From Lentisphaerota bacterium (lineage in GTDB: Bacteria > Verrucomicrobiota > Lentisphaeria > Victivallales > Victivallaceae): a stretch of 64,000 bases of DNA. The stretch is taken from assembly GCA_015061685.1 (NCBI GenBank), contig SUWD01000012.1:1-64000 (forward strand). Direction: 5' to 3'. Below, in pieces: positions 26,088 through 34,207 of this stretch. Position 1 is the stretch's first letter. The number at the start of each line of letters is the position of its first letter. The notes beneath the pieces were generated by a model. The model did no database searches and was not told the origin of the DNA. It saw only the letters and a program-made list of their open reading frames with translations. The position numbers were made by a program, and so were the translations under genes.

Positions 26088-27368
26088 GTGGAGGATTCAT
26101 TTATATTGGGCGTGCTTCACGGAGCCGCCGGTAATTGGGTTGTTTTCGGTATCAGTTTGAGTTGTGCATTGGTTATTTCGCACATTTGCTCGCTGATGGA
26201 AGCTGCAGTTTTGAGTATTACTCCCAGCCAGCTTGCCGAATTGCGTCAGAAGCACCCTGCTTTGGGTGAAATTGCCATTAACTTGAAACGGGAGATCGAC
26301 AAACCTCTGGCAGTGATCCTGATTTTGAATACTGCCGCTCACACTATCGGTGCAGCTGTTGCCGGGGCCAGTTTTTCCGAACTGGGGTACGGCAGTTATA
26401 TGGGGGTATTTTCGCTGATCTTTACTCTGGTGATGGTGCAATATACCGAATTGCTGCCGAAAACTCTCGGAGTGCGTTTCAATACCACTGTTTTGCGTGT
26501 GGCATTGAGACCGCTTTATTGGGCTACTGTCATCCTTGCTCCTTTGATCAAACTTACGAAACTTATCAACCGTCCTTTTGAGGGGCGGGCTCCTGCCAGA
26601 CCGACTCCGGCAGAAGAAATTTCGGCATTGGCGGCGATGGCGCGCAGTTCGCAGGCGATTTCCAGCCGTCAGGAGAGGATCATCCGGATGGTTCCCTCGC
26701 TCTCTGAAAAAAGTGCCCTTGAGGTGATGATCGCACTGGAAGATGTTTCATTTCTGGATGCGGATATGTCACTGGATGATGCGATCAATGCCACCGGGAA
26801 TGATTTCCACACCCGTTATCCATTGTGCATCGAGGGCGACCGCAGTCGGGTGCCGGGGTATGTCAATATCAAAGAGATAATTCTGGCGGTACAGCACGGC
26901 AAAGGGGATATGAAAGTATCGGATATTATGCGTCCGATCGCTTTCGCCGATTCCGATGACACGGCATCGAAACTGCTGGAGATGTTTGCTGCCCAGCACT
27001 GTCACATGACGATCATCCGGGATGCGGTTTCCGGTAAGACCTGCGGATTGGTAACTTTGGAAGATATTGTTGAAGAATTGATCGGGGATCTGGATGATGA
27101 ATTTGATCCTCTGCCCCGTACATTTTATGCTCCCGGAGACAATCTCTGGGTCGTCGGCGGCGGTGTGCCGCTTACCCAGCTGGCGAGGGATACGCAGCTG
27201 GATCTGCCCCGCCGGGCGGAATCGGTATCCTCCTGGTTCGGCAGGGAGATGGGCAAGCAGGTCAAAGTAGGCGATACGCTGACCTGGAAAAATGCGGTGC
27301 TTTTTGTCCGAAAAGTCCGTCGCCGTCAGGCATGGGAATTTCACTTGAAACGCCGCAAATTGATGTGA
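26088..27368 (+). CDS. CNNM/CorC-type membrane protein (DUF21 plus CBS pair)
   Basis: A 426-residue protein. The N-terminal DUF21 membrane domain has about four segments and the typical early LMEAAVLSITPSQL and LILNTAAHTIGAA stretches. Two CBS domains follow (about 225-345, ending LVTLEDIVEELIGDLDDE), then the CorC_HlyC domain (DNLWVVGGGVPLTQL). Such proteins are implicated in magnesium/cobalt efflux or homeostasis and sense adenosine nucleotides through CBS. The GTG at 26088 is preferred to the TTG at 26076 because GGGGAA lies just before it. It ends 97 bp before a full MITE copy. Confidence 0.88.
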   Translation: MEDSFILGVLHGAAGNWVVFGISLSCALVISHICSLMEAAVLSITPSQLAELRQKHPALGEIAINLKREIDKPLAVILILNTAAHTIGAAVAGASFSELGYGSYMGVFSLIFTLVMVQYTELLPKTLGVRFNTTVLRVALRPLYWATVILAPLIKLTKLINRPFEGRAPARPTPAEEISALAAMARSSQAISSRQERIIRMVPSLSEKSALEVMIALEDVSFLDADMSLDDAINATGNDFHTRYPLCIEGDRSRVPGYVNIKEIILAVQHGKGDMKVSDIMRPIAFADSDDTASKLLEMFAAQHCHMTIIRDAVSGKTCGLVTLEDIVEELIGDLDDEFDPLPRTFYAPGDNLWVVGGGVPLTQLARDTQLDLPRRAESVSSWFGREMGKQVKVGDTLTWKNAVLFVRKVRRRQAWEFHLKRRKLM

Positions 27369-27465
27369 GGTTTATCTGAAAATAAAAGAATCTGCCGCCG
27401 GATGCGATATGCTTGGCAGCTTTGGCGGGGAGAGAACAGGAATTTTTCAGTTTTATTTTTTTATT
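27369..27465. other. gap before the MITE copy
   Basis: No gene is visible. The T-rich run at 27451-27465 contains the left 8-bp target duplication (27458-27465). The whole interval 27369-27789 has no coding sequence other than repeat. Confidence 0.6.
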
Positions 27466-27746
27466 GATAATGTCCCGAATTTTGTGAAACTCGTAACAGA
27501 AGCTTATAAACAAACACTTTTGTTAACGTATAAAACATATCACATAAGTTGTGATTTGTCAAATCGGCAAGCACGGGTTCGATCCAACCGGTGGATGCAG
27601 TGTGAGGCAAGGTCGCAGACAAATCAAGGCGGATGAGCAGGAGTGTACTGACGTACATGACTGCGAAAACGTCCGCAGATTTGCCAAGAGATTGCCCGCA
27701 ATGCACCACCGCAGGAAAGATTTTTCACAAAAAATGAGACAATAAC
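27466..27746 (+). mobile_element. MITE-like element, full 281-bp copy
   Basis: Left end GATAATGTCCCGAATTTTG and right end ...AAAAATGAGACAATAAC form imperfect terminal inverted repeats (GATAATGTC versus GTTATTGTC). The 8-bp sequence TTTTTATT flanks both sides (27458-27465 and 27747-27754). Internal marks are the palindrome ATCACATAAGTTGTGAT-like block near 27539 and TTAACGTATAAAACAT. It is longer than the other copies by an insert near 27595-27710. No transposase, so non-autonomous. Ends resemble IS256-type termini, an inference from memory. The right end lies 44 bp before rpe. Confidence 0.93.
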
Positions 27747-27789
27747 TTTTTATTATACATAATTAAAACAATATAAAGGAAACTGTATT

Positions 27790-28497
27790 ATGCCGCAGGA
27801 TATCAGAAAATTTGCCGGAGATCAGATTCTGGTCTCCCCCTCGATTCTCGCCGCCGATTTTTGCGAATTGGGCAGAGAGTGTGCTGAAGTTGTCGCCGCC
27901 GGAGCGGAAATGCTCCATTTGGACGTGATGGATGGCAAAATGGTGCCGAATATCTCATTCGGAGTGCCGGTCATCACCTCATTGCGTAAGAAAAACGATG
28001 CTCTTTTTGACGTGCATTTGATGATCGACCGACCGCTTTTCTATACGCCGGCATTTGTCAAAGCCGGTGCGGATCATATCACATTCCATGTTGAAAGTTC
28101 CGATGATCCGATCAAAACCATTGAGTGCATCCACAGTCACGGCTGTACTGCCGGTATGTCCTTGCGGCCGGGAACTCCCGCAGAAGCACTTTTCCCCTAT
28201 CTTGACCAGCTGGAAATGGTTCTGGTCATGACGGTGGAACCCGGTTTCGGCGGTCAGAGCTTCATGGCGGATCAGCTGCCGAAAATTGCCGCATTCCGCA
28301 AAGAGATCCTTAAACGCGGCTTGAAGTGTCACATCGAAGTCGATGGCGGTATCGGTGAAAAGAATGTTGAATCTGTCGTGAGCAACGGAGCTAATGTGCT
28401 GGTTGCCGGAACTTCGGTTTTCCGTCATCCGCAGGGTATGGCTGCCGGAGTTAAAGTCCTCCACGATGCTAAAGACAAATTTGACAGTGCATTGTAA
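27790..28497 (+). CDS. rpe: ribulose-phosphate 3-epimerase
   Basis: A 235-residue TIM-barrel enzyme interconverting ribulose-5-phosphate and xylulose-5-phosphate in the pentose phosphate pathway. Motifs: SPSILAADF at the N-terminus, MLHLDVMDGKMVPNISFG with the metal-site His and Asp, FDVHLMI, VLVMTVEPGFGGQSFM and IEVDGGIG. All catalytic and metal residues are present. AAAGGAAAC precedes the ATG. It is followed 22 bp later by hisI on the same strand. Any upstream signals must lie in the 44 bp after the MITE copy or inside it. Confidence 0.96.
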   Translation: MPQDIRKFAGDQILVSPSILAADFCELGRECAEVVAAGAEMLHLDVMDGKMVPNISFGVPVITSLRKKNDALFDVHLMIDRPLFYTPAFVKAGADHITFHVESSDDPIKTIECIHSHGCTAGMSLRPGTPAEALFPYLDQLEMVLVMTVEPGFGGQSFMADQLPKIAAFRKEILKRGLKCHIEVDGGIGEKNVESVVSNGANVLVAGTSVFRHPQGMAAGVKVLHDAKDKFDSAL

Positions 28498-28519
28498 GAA
28501 TTGTTGACGGAGGACGATC

Positions 28520-28903
28520 ATGGTTGAGCTGGATTTCAGGAAAAGCGGCGGATTGATTCCCGCTGTTGCCCAGGATTGGCAGAGCGGTGAAGTGTTGATG
28601 CTCGCCTATATTTCCCCGGAAGCGTGGGCGGAAACGCTTGCTTCCGGATACGCCACTTACTTTTCCCGCAGCCGGAATAAACTGTGGAAAAAGGGGGAGT
28701 CCAGCGGCCATTTGCAGAAGATCCACTCAATTTTAGTTGATTGTGATCTGGATACTGTCGTTTTCAAGGTCGAGCAGCTGGGACCGGGAGCTTGTCACAC
28801 CGGACACCGCAGCTGCTTCTACCGCAGAGTTGACGGGGAAAATCTTACGGAAGTCGAAGAAACTGTTTTTGATGCAGACAAGATATATAGGGTGGAAAAA
28901 TGA
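28520..28903 (+). CDS. hisI: phosphoribosyl-AMP cyclohydrolase
   Basis: A 127-residue enzyme opening the purine ring of phosphoribosyl-AMP in histidine synthesis. Diagnostic segments: MLAYISPEAW, YFSRSRNKLWKKGESSGH, the metal motif VDCDLDT, and ACHTGHRSCFYR with the zinc-ligand cysteines. It is the stand-alone form, without the HisE pyrophosphohydrolase domain. No other his gene is in the window. It overlaps the murB-ddl gene by four bases (ATGA), which makes translational coupling likely although the pathways are unrelated. Confidence 0.95.
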   Translation: MVELDFRKSGGLIPAVAQDWQSGEVLMLAYISPEAWAETLASGYATYFSRSRNKLWKKGESSGHLQKIHSILVDCDLDTVVFKVEQLGPGACHTGHRSCFYRRVDGENLTEVEETVFDADKIYRVEK

Positions 28904-30972
28904 ATGAAATGATCAACTTGCTTCGCCGGGAACTGCCGGAAATCAATGTATTGGAAAAGGTCTCGTTCAGCGAAATAACTTCATTGGGAGTCGGTAAGGC
29001 TCTGCTCCCGGCGATGATCGAACCGGGTAATACAGAACAATTGGTTCAAGTGCTGAAGTTTCTGGAAAATAAAGAAATTTCCTGGTTTCTTTTCGGAGCC
29101 GGAACCAATCTGGTCGGTACTGATGATGCCGCCAATATTGTCGGTGTCCGGCTGGGAGATAAGGATTTTACCAAAGTTTCCATAGAAGATTGCACTGTGC
29201 GTTGCGGTGCTGCAGTGCGTCTGCCGCTTTTAGCTTCTCTCTGTGCAAAGGCCGGATTGGGGGGATTTGCCCCGCTGTCCGGCATCCCCGGAACCATCGG
29301 CGGAGCATTGCGGATGAATGCCGGTGCCAACGGCGTGGAAATTTCTCAATTGGTCAAAGAAGTTTACGGTGTTCATGTCAATGGTAAAAAATTCAATGCT
29401 TCCGGCAGTGATATCGAGTGGTTTTACCGGGGCAGCTCGATCCCGGCTGATGTGATTATCACAGAAGTCGTTTTTACTCTCAATGCAAGTAATGTTGCTC
29501 TGGAGGAGGAGGAAATCTGTCTGGAAAATGCCCGTCGGAGAAAACGGGAGCCTGCCGGAAAAACTGCCGGATGTGCTTTCCGTAATGTTTCCGATCTTGA
29601 TCCTGCCGGCAAATTGATCGATGAGTGCGGTTTGCGTGGTTTGCGGGTCGGAGATTTGACCGTCAGTGAAAAACATGCCAATTATATTATGAATCTGGGC
29701 GAAGCTTCTGAAGCGGATTATCTGGAACTGGTGCGGATCTTACGCCGGGCAGTAAGCGATAAACATGGATTCTATCTCCAGCCGGAGATCATTCCGGTCA
29801 ATCCGGAACTTCCTTCACTTATTGCCAATGATACTCCCGCTCCCCGGGTCAATCTGCTTTATGGCGGAGTGAGCAGCGAAAGGGAAGTTTCCCTGCAAAG
29901 CGGTGCGGTGGTTGCCAAAGCTCTGCGTAATGCCGGATTCAAAGTTGATATTACTGATATCCGGACTTGCGAAATTACCCCGGAAATGAAAGCGGCAGAT
30001 GTCGTTTATCCGGTACTGCATGGCGGATTCGGAGAGGATGGCACTTTGCAGAAGATGCTGGAGGAGGAATCTTTGCGTTTTGTCGGGTCAGGTTCAGCGG
30101 CAAGCCGGCTGGTCATGGAAAAGATCGCCACCAAAAAACTGCTTGACCGGATCGCTCTGCCGACTGCTCCGTGGGCGGTGGTGACCAGAGATAACCGTAA
30201 ATTCCCTGAACATCTTAAATTCCCGGTGATGATCAAAGCTCCCAGTGAAGGATCTTCTGTGGGTATTGTAAAAGTTTCCTCTCCTGACGAGTGGGATAAC
30301 GCTCTGGATGAAGAATTCAAATATGCCGACGAATTGCTGGTCGAGCAGTTTGTCAAAGGCGTGGAGATCACGGTGCCGATCATCAATTCAAAAGTTTATG
30401 AAGCTATTGAAATCGTTTCGCCCTCCGGTTTCTATGATTACGATGCCAAATATCTTTACAAAAACGGTGAAACACAATACTTCACCCCTCCGAAGTCTCT
30501 GCCTTCTTCGGTGGTTGATCTTGCCAAAGAATACGCCATCAAATTTTATCATGCCGCCGGATGCCGGGATATTCTCCGGGTGGACTTCATCGTTGACAGT
30601 GACGGCGTGCCGCTGATGCTGGAGGGGAACAATCTGCCGGGAAATACAGAACACAGTCTGGTTCCCAAAGCTGCCCGTCAGGCGGGAATGTCCATGGAAA
30701 GCATGACGTCAAATCTGGTCTATTGTGCCATGAAGCGTTCCAACGAAGTGCCTGCGGCTGTCAATGCCGGATCAGGTGAAAAAGAAAAAGGAAATTTTTT
30801 CCGTAATTTCATCTATTCTGTTTGCAATCTGGCAGGTCTCATCGCAGGTTTGCTGCTGATTTATGCCGGAGTTATGCGGAATCAGTGGGGCAAAACGGCA
30901 TCGATTGCCTTGATTGCCGGTGGTTTGATCGTATCGGTGTTTGCTTTTTGCCGCCAGTTTGACCGCCGTTAA
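28900..30972 (+). CDS. murB-ddl: MurB-Ddl fusion with C-terminal membrane segments
   Basis: A 690-residue fusion of two peptidoglycan enzymes. Residues about 20-305 are MurB (UDP-N-acetylenolpyruvoylglucosamine reductase): FAD segment LFGAGTNLVG, GIPGTIGGALRMNAGA, AGCAFRN with Cys where many MurB have the catalytic Ser, and VSEKHANYIMN. Residues about 315-625 are D-Ala-D-Ala ligase: LLYGGVSSEREVS, HGGFGEDGTLQ, IKAPSEGSSVGI, RVDFIVD and LEGNNLPGNT. Two hydrophobic segments follow (about 643-663 and 668-685), which would tether it to the membrane. Fusion is seen directly: one uninterrupted frame. Both halves look complete. Confidence 0.93.
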   Translation: MNEMINLLRRELPEINVLEKVSFSEITSLGVGKALLPAMIEPGNTEQLVQVLKFLENKEISWFLFGAGTNLVGTDDAANIVGVRLGDKDFTKVSIEDCTVRCGAAVRLPLLASLCAKAGLGGFAPLSGIPGTIGGALRMNAGANGVEISQLVKEVYGVHVNGKKFNASGSDIEWFYRGSSIPADVIITEVVFTLNASNVALEEEEICLENARRRKREPAGKTAGCAFRNVSDLDPAGKLIDECGLRGLRVGDLTVSEKHANYIMNLGEASEADYLELVRILRRAVSDKHGFYLQPEIIPVNPELPSLIANDTPAPRVNLLYGGVSSEREVSLQSGAVVAKALRNAGFKVDITDIRTCEITPEMKAADVVYPVLHGGFGEDGTLQKMLEEESLRFVGSGSAASRLVMEKIATKKLLDRIALPTAPWAVVTRDNRKFPEHLKFPVMIKAPSEGSSVGIVKVSSPDEWDNALDEEFKYADELLVEQFVKGVEITVPIINSKVYEAIEIVSPSGFYDYDAKYLYKNGETQYFTPPKSLPSSVVDLAKEYAIKFYHAAGCRDILRVDFIVDSDGVPLMLEGNNLPGNTEHSLVPKAARQAGMSMESMTSNLVYCAMKRSNEVPAAVNAGSGEKEKGNFFRNFIYSVCNLAGLIAGLLLIYAGVMRNQWGKTASIALIAGGLIVSVFAFCRQFDRR

Positions 30973-30981
30973 GGTAGGATT

Positions 30982-32067
30982 ATGGCACAGAATACTTTTT
31001 TCGCCGAGATCCATCAGGAACTTGATGCCAAAATGATCCCCAGCGGCAAATGGAATCTGCCGCTGTTTTACCCCGGCGGCAGTGTGGCGGAACACCGCCA
31101 TACCCGCAGTGAAGCATCCATTTTTGATCTGACCGGCAGACGCTGTTTCCAGTTGACCGGCAGATCTTGCGGAGCGGAGTTGGATAAGATATTCATGTAT
31201 CCGTGCGGATCGCTCCCGGCAGGGAAAGTTATGGATAATATCCTGTTGGGTGAACATGGCAGATTTACTGCACTTTTCACTCTGTGCCGGATGCAGGAAG
31301 ATGACTTCATGCTGCTGCTTGACCGGAATATTCCGGAAGCGGCTGCGGCAGAAATGCTCACAGTACTGAAAAATTTTTCTCCCCGGGAGTTGTCGGATAG
31401 TTTTGCCCAGCTCGCAGTTATCGGCAGAAAAGCAGATGAAGTTCTCCTCTCTGCCGGTGCGGTGGAGTTGCCCGGTGGAGAAAGTTGGAAAATGCTTACC
31501 CTGTACGATGAGGACGGCGATGAATTACGCTGTATTGCAATTCGCAATGATCGTTTCGGTGAAAAAGGGTACGATTTGCTTTGCAATGCGGCACTGGCTC
31601 TGGAAGTTTATGGAGCGATTTACCGGATCAATGGCACTGCACCAGCCGGGGTGGGGGCTTGGGAGAGCTTGCGGATAGAGAGCGGCACTCCTGCTCCGGG
31701 AAGTGAATTGACCGGCGATCTTTTTCCGGTCGAATCCGGCTGGCAGCTTCCGGAAGATATTTCCCGCGATTTCCGGGGTAAAACGGCATTGCTTGCCGCA
31801 TCCTGCCGGTACAGGACAGGGATGATCGAACTTGAGCGTCATCCGGCGTTGCCGGGCAGTCCGGTATCAACTGCCGATGGTTTGACTGTCGGTGTTGTTT
31901 CTTCCGGTGCATTTTGTCCCGGAATCGGGGTTGCGGCAGTTCTGGTGAGGGTGGAGGCAAATATTCCGGAAGATGCTGAACTTTTCTGTCAGGTCAACGG
32001 AAAAAGTGTGCCGGGTATTTTTGTCCCGGTAAAAGAGCAGACGCAAAAAAGTTTGCATGACAAGTGA
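30982..32067 (+). CDS. GcvT/YgfZ-like folate-binding protein
   Basis: A 361-residue member of the aminomethyltransferase family. The N-terminal part (GGSVAEHRHTRSEASIFDLT, GRRCFQLTG) matches the start of glycine-cleavage T-protein, and GKVMDNILLGEHGRFTALFT matches its central fold. GVGAWESLRIESGTPAPGSEL resembles the family RLEaG motif. It lacks other gcv neighbours, so it may be a YgfZ-like Fe-S repair factor or a true GcvT. The last eight or so codons and the stop at 32065-32067 lie inside a repeat module, so the C-terminus was probably rewritten by it. Confidence 0.82.
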   Translation: MAQNTFFAEIHQELDAKMIPSGKWNLPLFYPGGSVAEHRHTRSEASIFDLTGRRCFQLTGRSCGAELDKIFMYPCGSLPAGKVMDNILLGEHGRFTALFTLCRMQEDDFMLLLDRNIPEAAAAEMLTVLKNFSPRELSDSFAQLAVIGRKADEVLLSAGAVELPGGESWKMLTLYDEDGDELRCIAIRNDRFGEKGYDLLCNAALALEVYGAIYRINGTAPAGVGAWESLRIESGTPAPGSELTGDLFPVESGWQLPEDISRDFRGKTALLAASCRYRTGMIELERHPALPGSPVSTADGLTVGVVSSGAFCPGIGVAAVLVRVEANIPEDAELFCQVNGKSVPGIFVPVKEQTQKSLHDK

Positions 32068-32090
32068 GCGTGAGGCAGCATAGACAAGAG
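32042..32090 (+). repeat. repeat module overlapping the end of the GcvT-like gene
   Basis: GCAAAAAAGTTTGCATGAC then AGTGAGCG-GAGGCAGCA and ACAAGAGCC match 54712-54761 closely. The stop TGA of the upstream gene lies within it. The match starts within the coding sequence. Confidence 0.85.
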
Positions 32091-32118
32091 CCTCGCAGAC
32101 TGCTGACTATCCCCAACT

Positions 32119-32148
32119 GTCCGTAAAAGTCCGTTAACGTCCGTACCG
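32119..32148 (+). repeat. three-unit decanucleotide array
   Basis: GTCCGTAAAA, GTCCGTTAAC, GTCCGTACCG at exact 10-bp spacing. It is followed by a TTGTCGAGTGCAGCGAG hairpin-like segment, as in the arrays at 261 and 54787. Confidence 0.82.
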
Positions 32149-32249
32149 CTGCTTGTCGAGTGCAGCGAGCTGCAAACTCCGCATGGAGCAGACCCATGCA
32201 CAAGTATGGTCAAGCTTTCTTTTTCCGTAAAAAGAAACCAGAGAAGAAC
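32149..32249. other. remaining gap before prs promoter
   Basis: Contains CTGCAAACTCCGCATGG, part of the shared module family, and a GACCCATGCACAAG piece. CTTTCTTTTTCCGTAAAAAGAAA forms a small hairpin around 32217-32237. No gene is seen. Confidence 0.5.
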
Positions 32250-32278
32250 TTGACAAAGAGCAGTTTCGGTGCTATATT
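32250..32278 (+). promoter_or_regulatory. promoter of prs
   Basis: Consensus TTGACA (32250-32255), 17-bp spacer, TATATT (32273-32278). It would make a leader of about 200 nt before the start codon at 32489. Confidence 0.85.
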
Positions 32279-32284
32279 AAGATG

Positions 32285-32488
32285 TTTGACAATATAGTTT
32301 TGGAATCTTGATCCGTTGAAAGATGGATCTCGGCAGGTTATCAGTCCCGCCGAACCGTGAGGATTTCCGGAGCCGGGGCGTGTATAAAAAGACAATACGC
32401 CCGGAAGAAGAGAACGATCTTCTTTCGTATCCGGTTTCGAGCTCCTGTCGGTTCTGCGGTAGGCAAATAAAAATTGACAGGGCAAAAA
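32285..32488 (+). promoter_or_regulatory. structured 5' leader of prs
   Basis: About 200 nt of untranslated RNA with several hairpins: CGGCAGG with CCCGCCG (near 32333-32355), GGGCGT with ACGCCC (near 32376-32402), and CGGAAGAAGA with TCTTCTTTCG (near 32402-32427, ten pairs with one G-U). No open frame. It matches no riboswitch I know well enough to name; a PRPP- or purine-responsive element is only a guess from the gene. Confidence 0.5.
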
Positions 32489-33451
32489 ATGAAATTGGCA
32501 GAAGCAACACACATTTGTCTGTATTCCGGTTGCGGACATCCGGAGCTTTCTCAGAACATCGCAAACTATCTCGGAGCAAGCCTCGGAAAAGTGCATATCG
32601 ATCACTTCCCCGACAGCGAGATATTTGTTCAGTTTGAAGAAAACGTCCGTCGTGCCGACGCATTCCTGATTCAGCCGACCTGTACTCCGACCAATGAGAA
32701 TCTGATGGAGCTGCTCATTATGATCGATGCCGCCCGTCGTGCCAGTGCCGCCCGGATCACCGCTGTGCTGCCCTATTTCGGCTATGCCCGGCAGGATCGC
32801 AAAGACAAACCCCGGGTCCCCATTACCGCCAAACTGGTCGCCAATCTGCTGACCTGTGCCGGTGCCGACCGGATTCTGGCGATGGATCTGCATGCACATC
32901 AGATTCAGGGATTCTTTGATATTCCGGTTGACCATCTCTATGCCCGTCCGGTGCTGGTTCCCTATCTGAAACAGCTTATCGGCGACAATGGCGTAGTGGT
33001 CGCTCCCGACTCCGGCAGTACCAAAATGGCGATGAAATACTGCGACATGCTCTCCGCCGGTTTTGCCGTAGTCTGCAAACGCCGCATCAATGCCACTACA
33101 GTTGCCTCCAGTCACCTGGTCGGCGATGTCAAAGATCGTATCTGCGTTATTACCGATGATATGACCAGTACCGCCGGAACTCTCTGTGCCGCTGCCAAAA
33201 TCCTTAAAGAAAATGGTGCTGCTAAAGTTTATGCCGCCGTTTCCCACTGTCTGCTCAGCAGCGTCGGCAAAGAAAAACTGCTCAATACCCCGGAGATCGA
33301 GCAGCTCATTACCACAGATGCCGTGCCGAATATCGATACGCTCAACGGCAAGATCAAAGTGGTCAGCGTGGCACCGCTTCTCGGTGAAGCGATCCGCCGT
33401 ATCCATGAAGGTAAATCAGTTTCTCCGCTGTTTGATACAGCAGGATTCTGA
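32489..33451 (+). CDS. prs: ribose-phosphate pyrophosphokinase
   Basis: A 320-residue enzyme making PRPP from ribose-5-phosphate and ATP. Motifs: HFPDSEIFVQFEENVRR, ARQDRKDKPR, the metal/ATP segment MDLHAHQIQGFFDIPVDHLYA and the PRPP loop CVITDDMTSTAGTL. The ATG at 32489 is chosen over one five codons upstream because AGGG lies seven bases before it and the length then matches the family. It heads a cluster continuing with rplY, pth and the rpsF operon; the prs-rplY-pth order is common in bacteria. It has its own promoter and a folded leader. Confidence 0.96.
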   Translation: MKLAEATHICLYSGCGHPELSQNIANYLGASLGKVHIDHFPDSEIFVQFEENVRRADAFLIQPTCTPTNENLMELLIMIDAARRASAARITAVLPYFGYARQDRKDKPRVPITAKLVANLLTCAGADRILAMDLHAHQIQGFFDIPVDHLYARPVLVPYLKQLIGDNGVVVAPDSGSTKMAMKYCDMLSAGFAVVCKRRINATTVASSHLVGDVKDRICVITDDMTSTAGTLCAAAKILKENGAAKVYAAVSHCLLSSVGKEKLLNTPEIEQLITTDAVPNIDTLNGKIKVVSVAPLLGEAIRRIHEGKSVSPLFDTAGF

Positions 33452-33505
33452 TATTTGATTAATGACAACAAAACAATTCTCCAAAAATAAAGCGAAAGGA
33501 AATCC

Positions 33506-34150
33506 ATGAGCAAAGCAGAGAATGTTATCGCAGCACAGCTGCGGAACGAATTCGGAGATAACGCTTCGCGCCGTCTCCGGAAATCGGGATTCATCCCGGC
33601 TGTCATTTACAGCCGCGGCAAAGAATCCATCGCGGTTACGCTGAAAACCGAAGAGTGGCAGGTCGCTTATGCCAAAAAAGCCAGTCTCTACACCATCGCC
33701 GTTGATGGCAAAGAGATCCCCGCCATTGTCAAGGAAGTTCAGTTCAACCATCTCAAAAACTACGTCTATCACGTCGATTTTCAGGCGGTCGATATGACGG
33801 CGGAAGTCCATGCCAGCGTCAAATTGCATGCTTTCGGCGATTGCTACGGCGCCTCCCACGGCGGTGTGCTGGAGCAGGAAGTTCACGAGCTGCCGGTCTC
33901 CTGTACCCCGGATGCTCTGCCCGATCAGATCAAAGTCGATGTCACCAACCTCAAAGTCGGTGATTCTCTGACTGTTGCCGATCTGGTTCTGCCCGAAGGC
34001 GTCAAAGTCCGCGGTCTGGATGCTGCTGACATCGTTTTCCACGTTGTTCTGCCGACCGAAGAAACTGCTTCCGAAGAAGGTGCTGCCGAGCCGGAAGCGA
34101 TCAACGAGAAAAAAGCCGAAGCCCGTGCGGCTGAAAAGGCTAAAAAGTAA
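33506..34150 (+). CDS. rplY: ribosomal protein bL25 (long CTC form)
   Basis: A 214-residue bL25 of the long type. The N-terminal domain (RRLRKSGFIPAVIYSRG, VQFNHLKNYVYHVDFQAV) binds 5S rRNA. The TL5/CTC beta domain follows (VLEQEVHELPVSCTPDALPDQIKVDVTNLKVGDSL), then an Ala/Glu/Lys-rich tail. AAAGGAAA precedes the ATG. It lies between prs and pth, the usual place for this gene. All conserved positions I can check are present. Confidence 0.95.
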   Translation: MSKAENVIAAQLRNEFGDNASRRLRKSGFIPAVIYSRGKESIAVTLKTEEWQVAYAKKASLYTIAVDGKEIPAIVKEVQFNHLKNYVYHVDFQAVDMTAEVHASVKLHAFGDCYGASHGGVLEQEVHELPVSCTPDALPDQIKVDVTNLKVGDSLTVADLVLPEGVKVRGLDAADIVFHVVLPTEETASEEGAAEPEAINEKKAEARAAEKAKK

Positions 34151-34207
34151 GTTCCCTTCCCGGAGAATTTTCTCCGTGAAATTGCTGATTGACAAAAGGA
34201 TTTTCTT

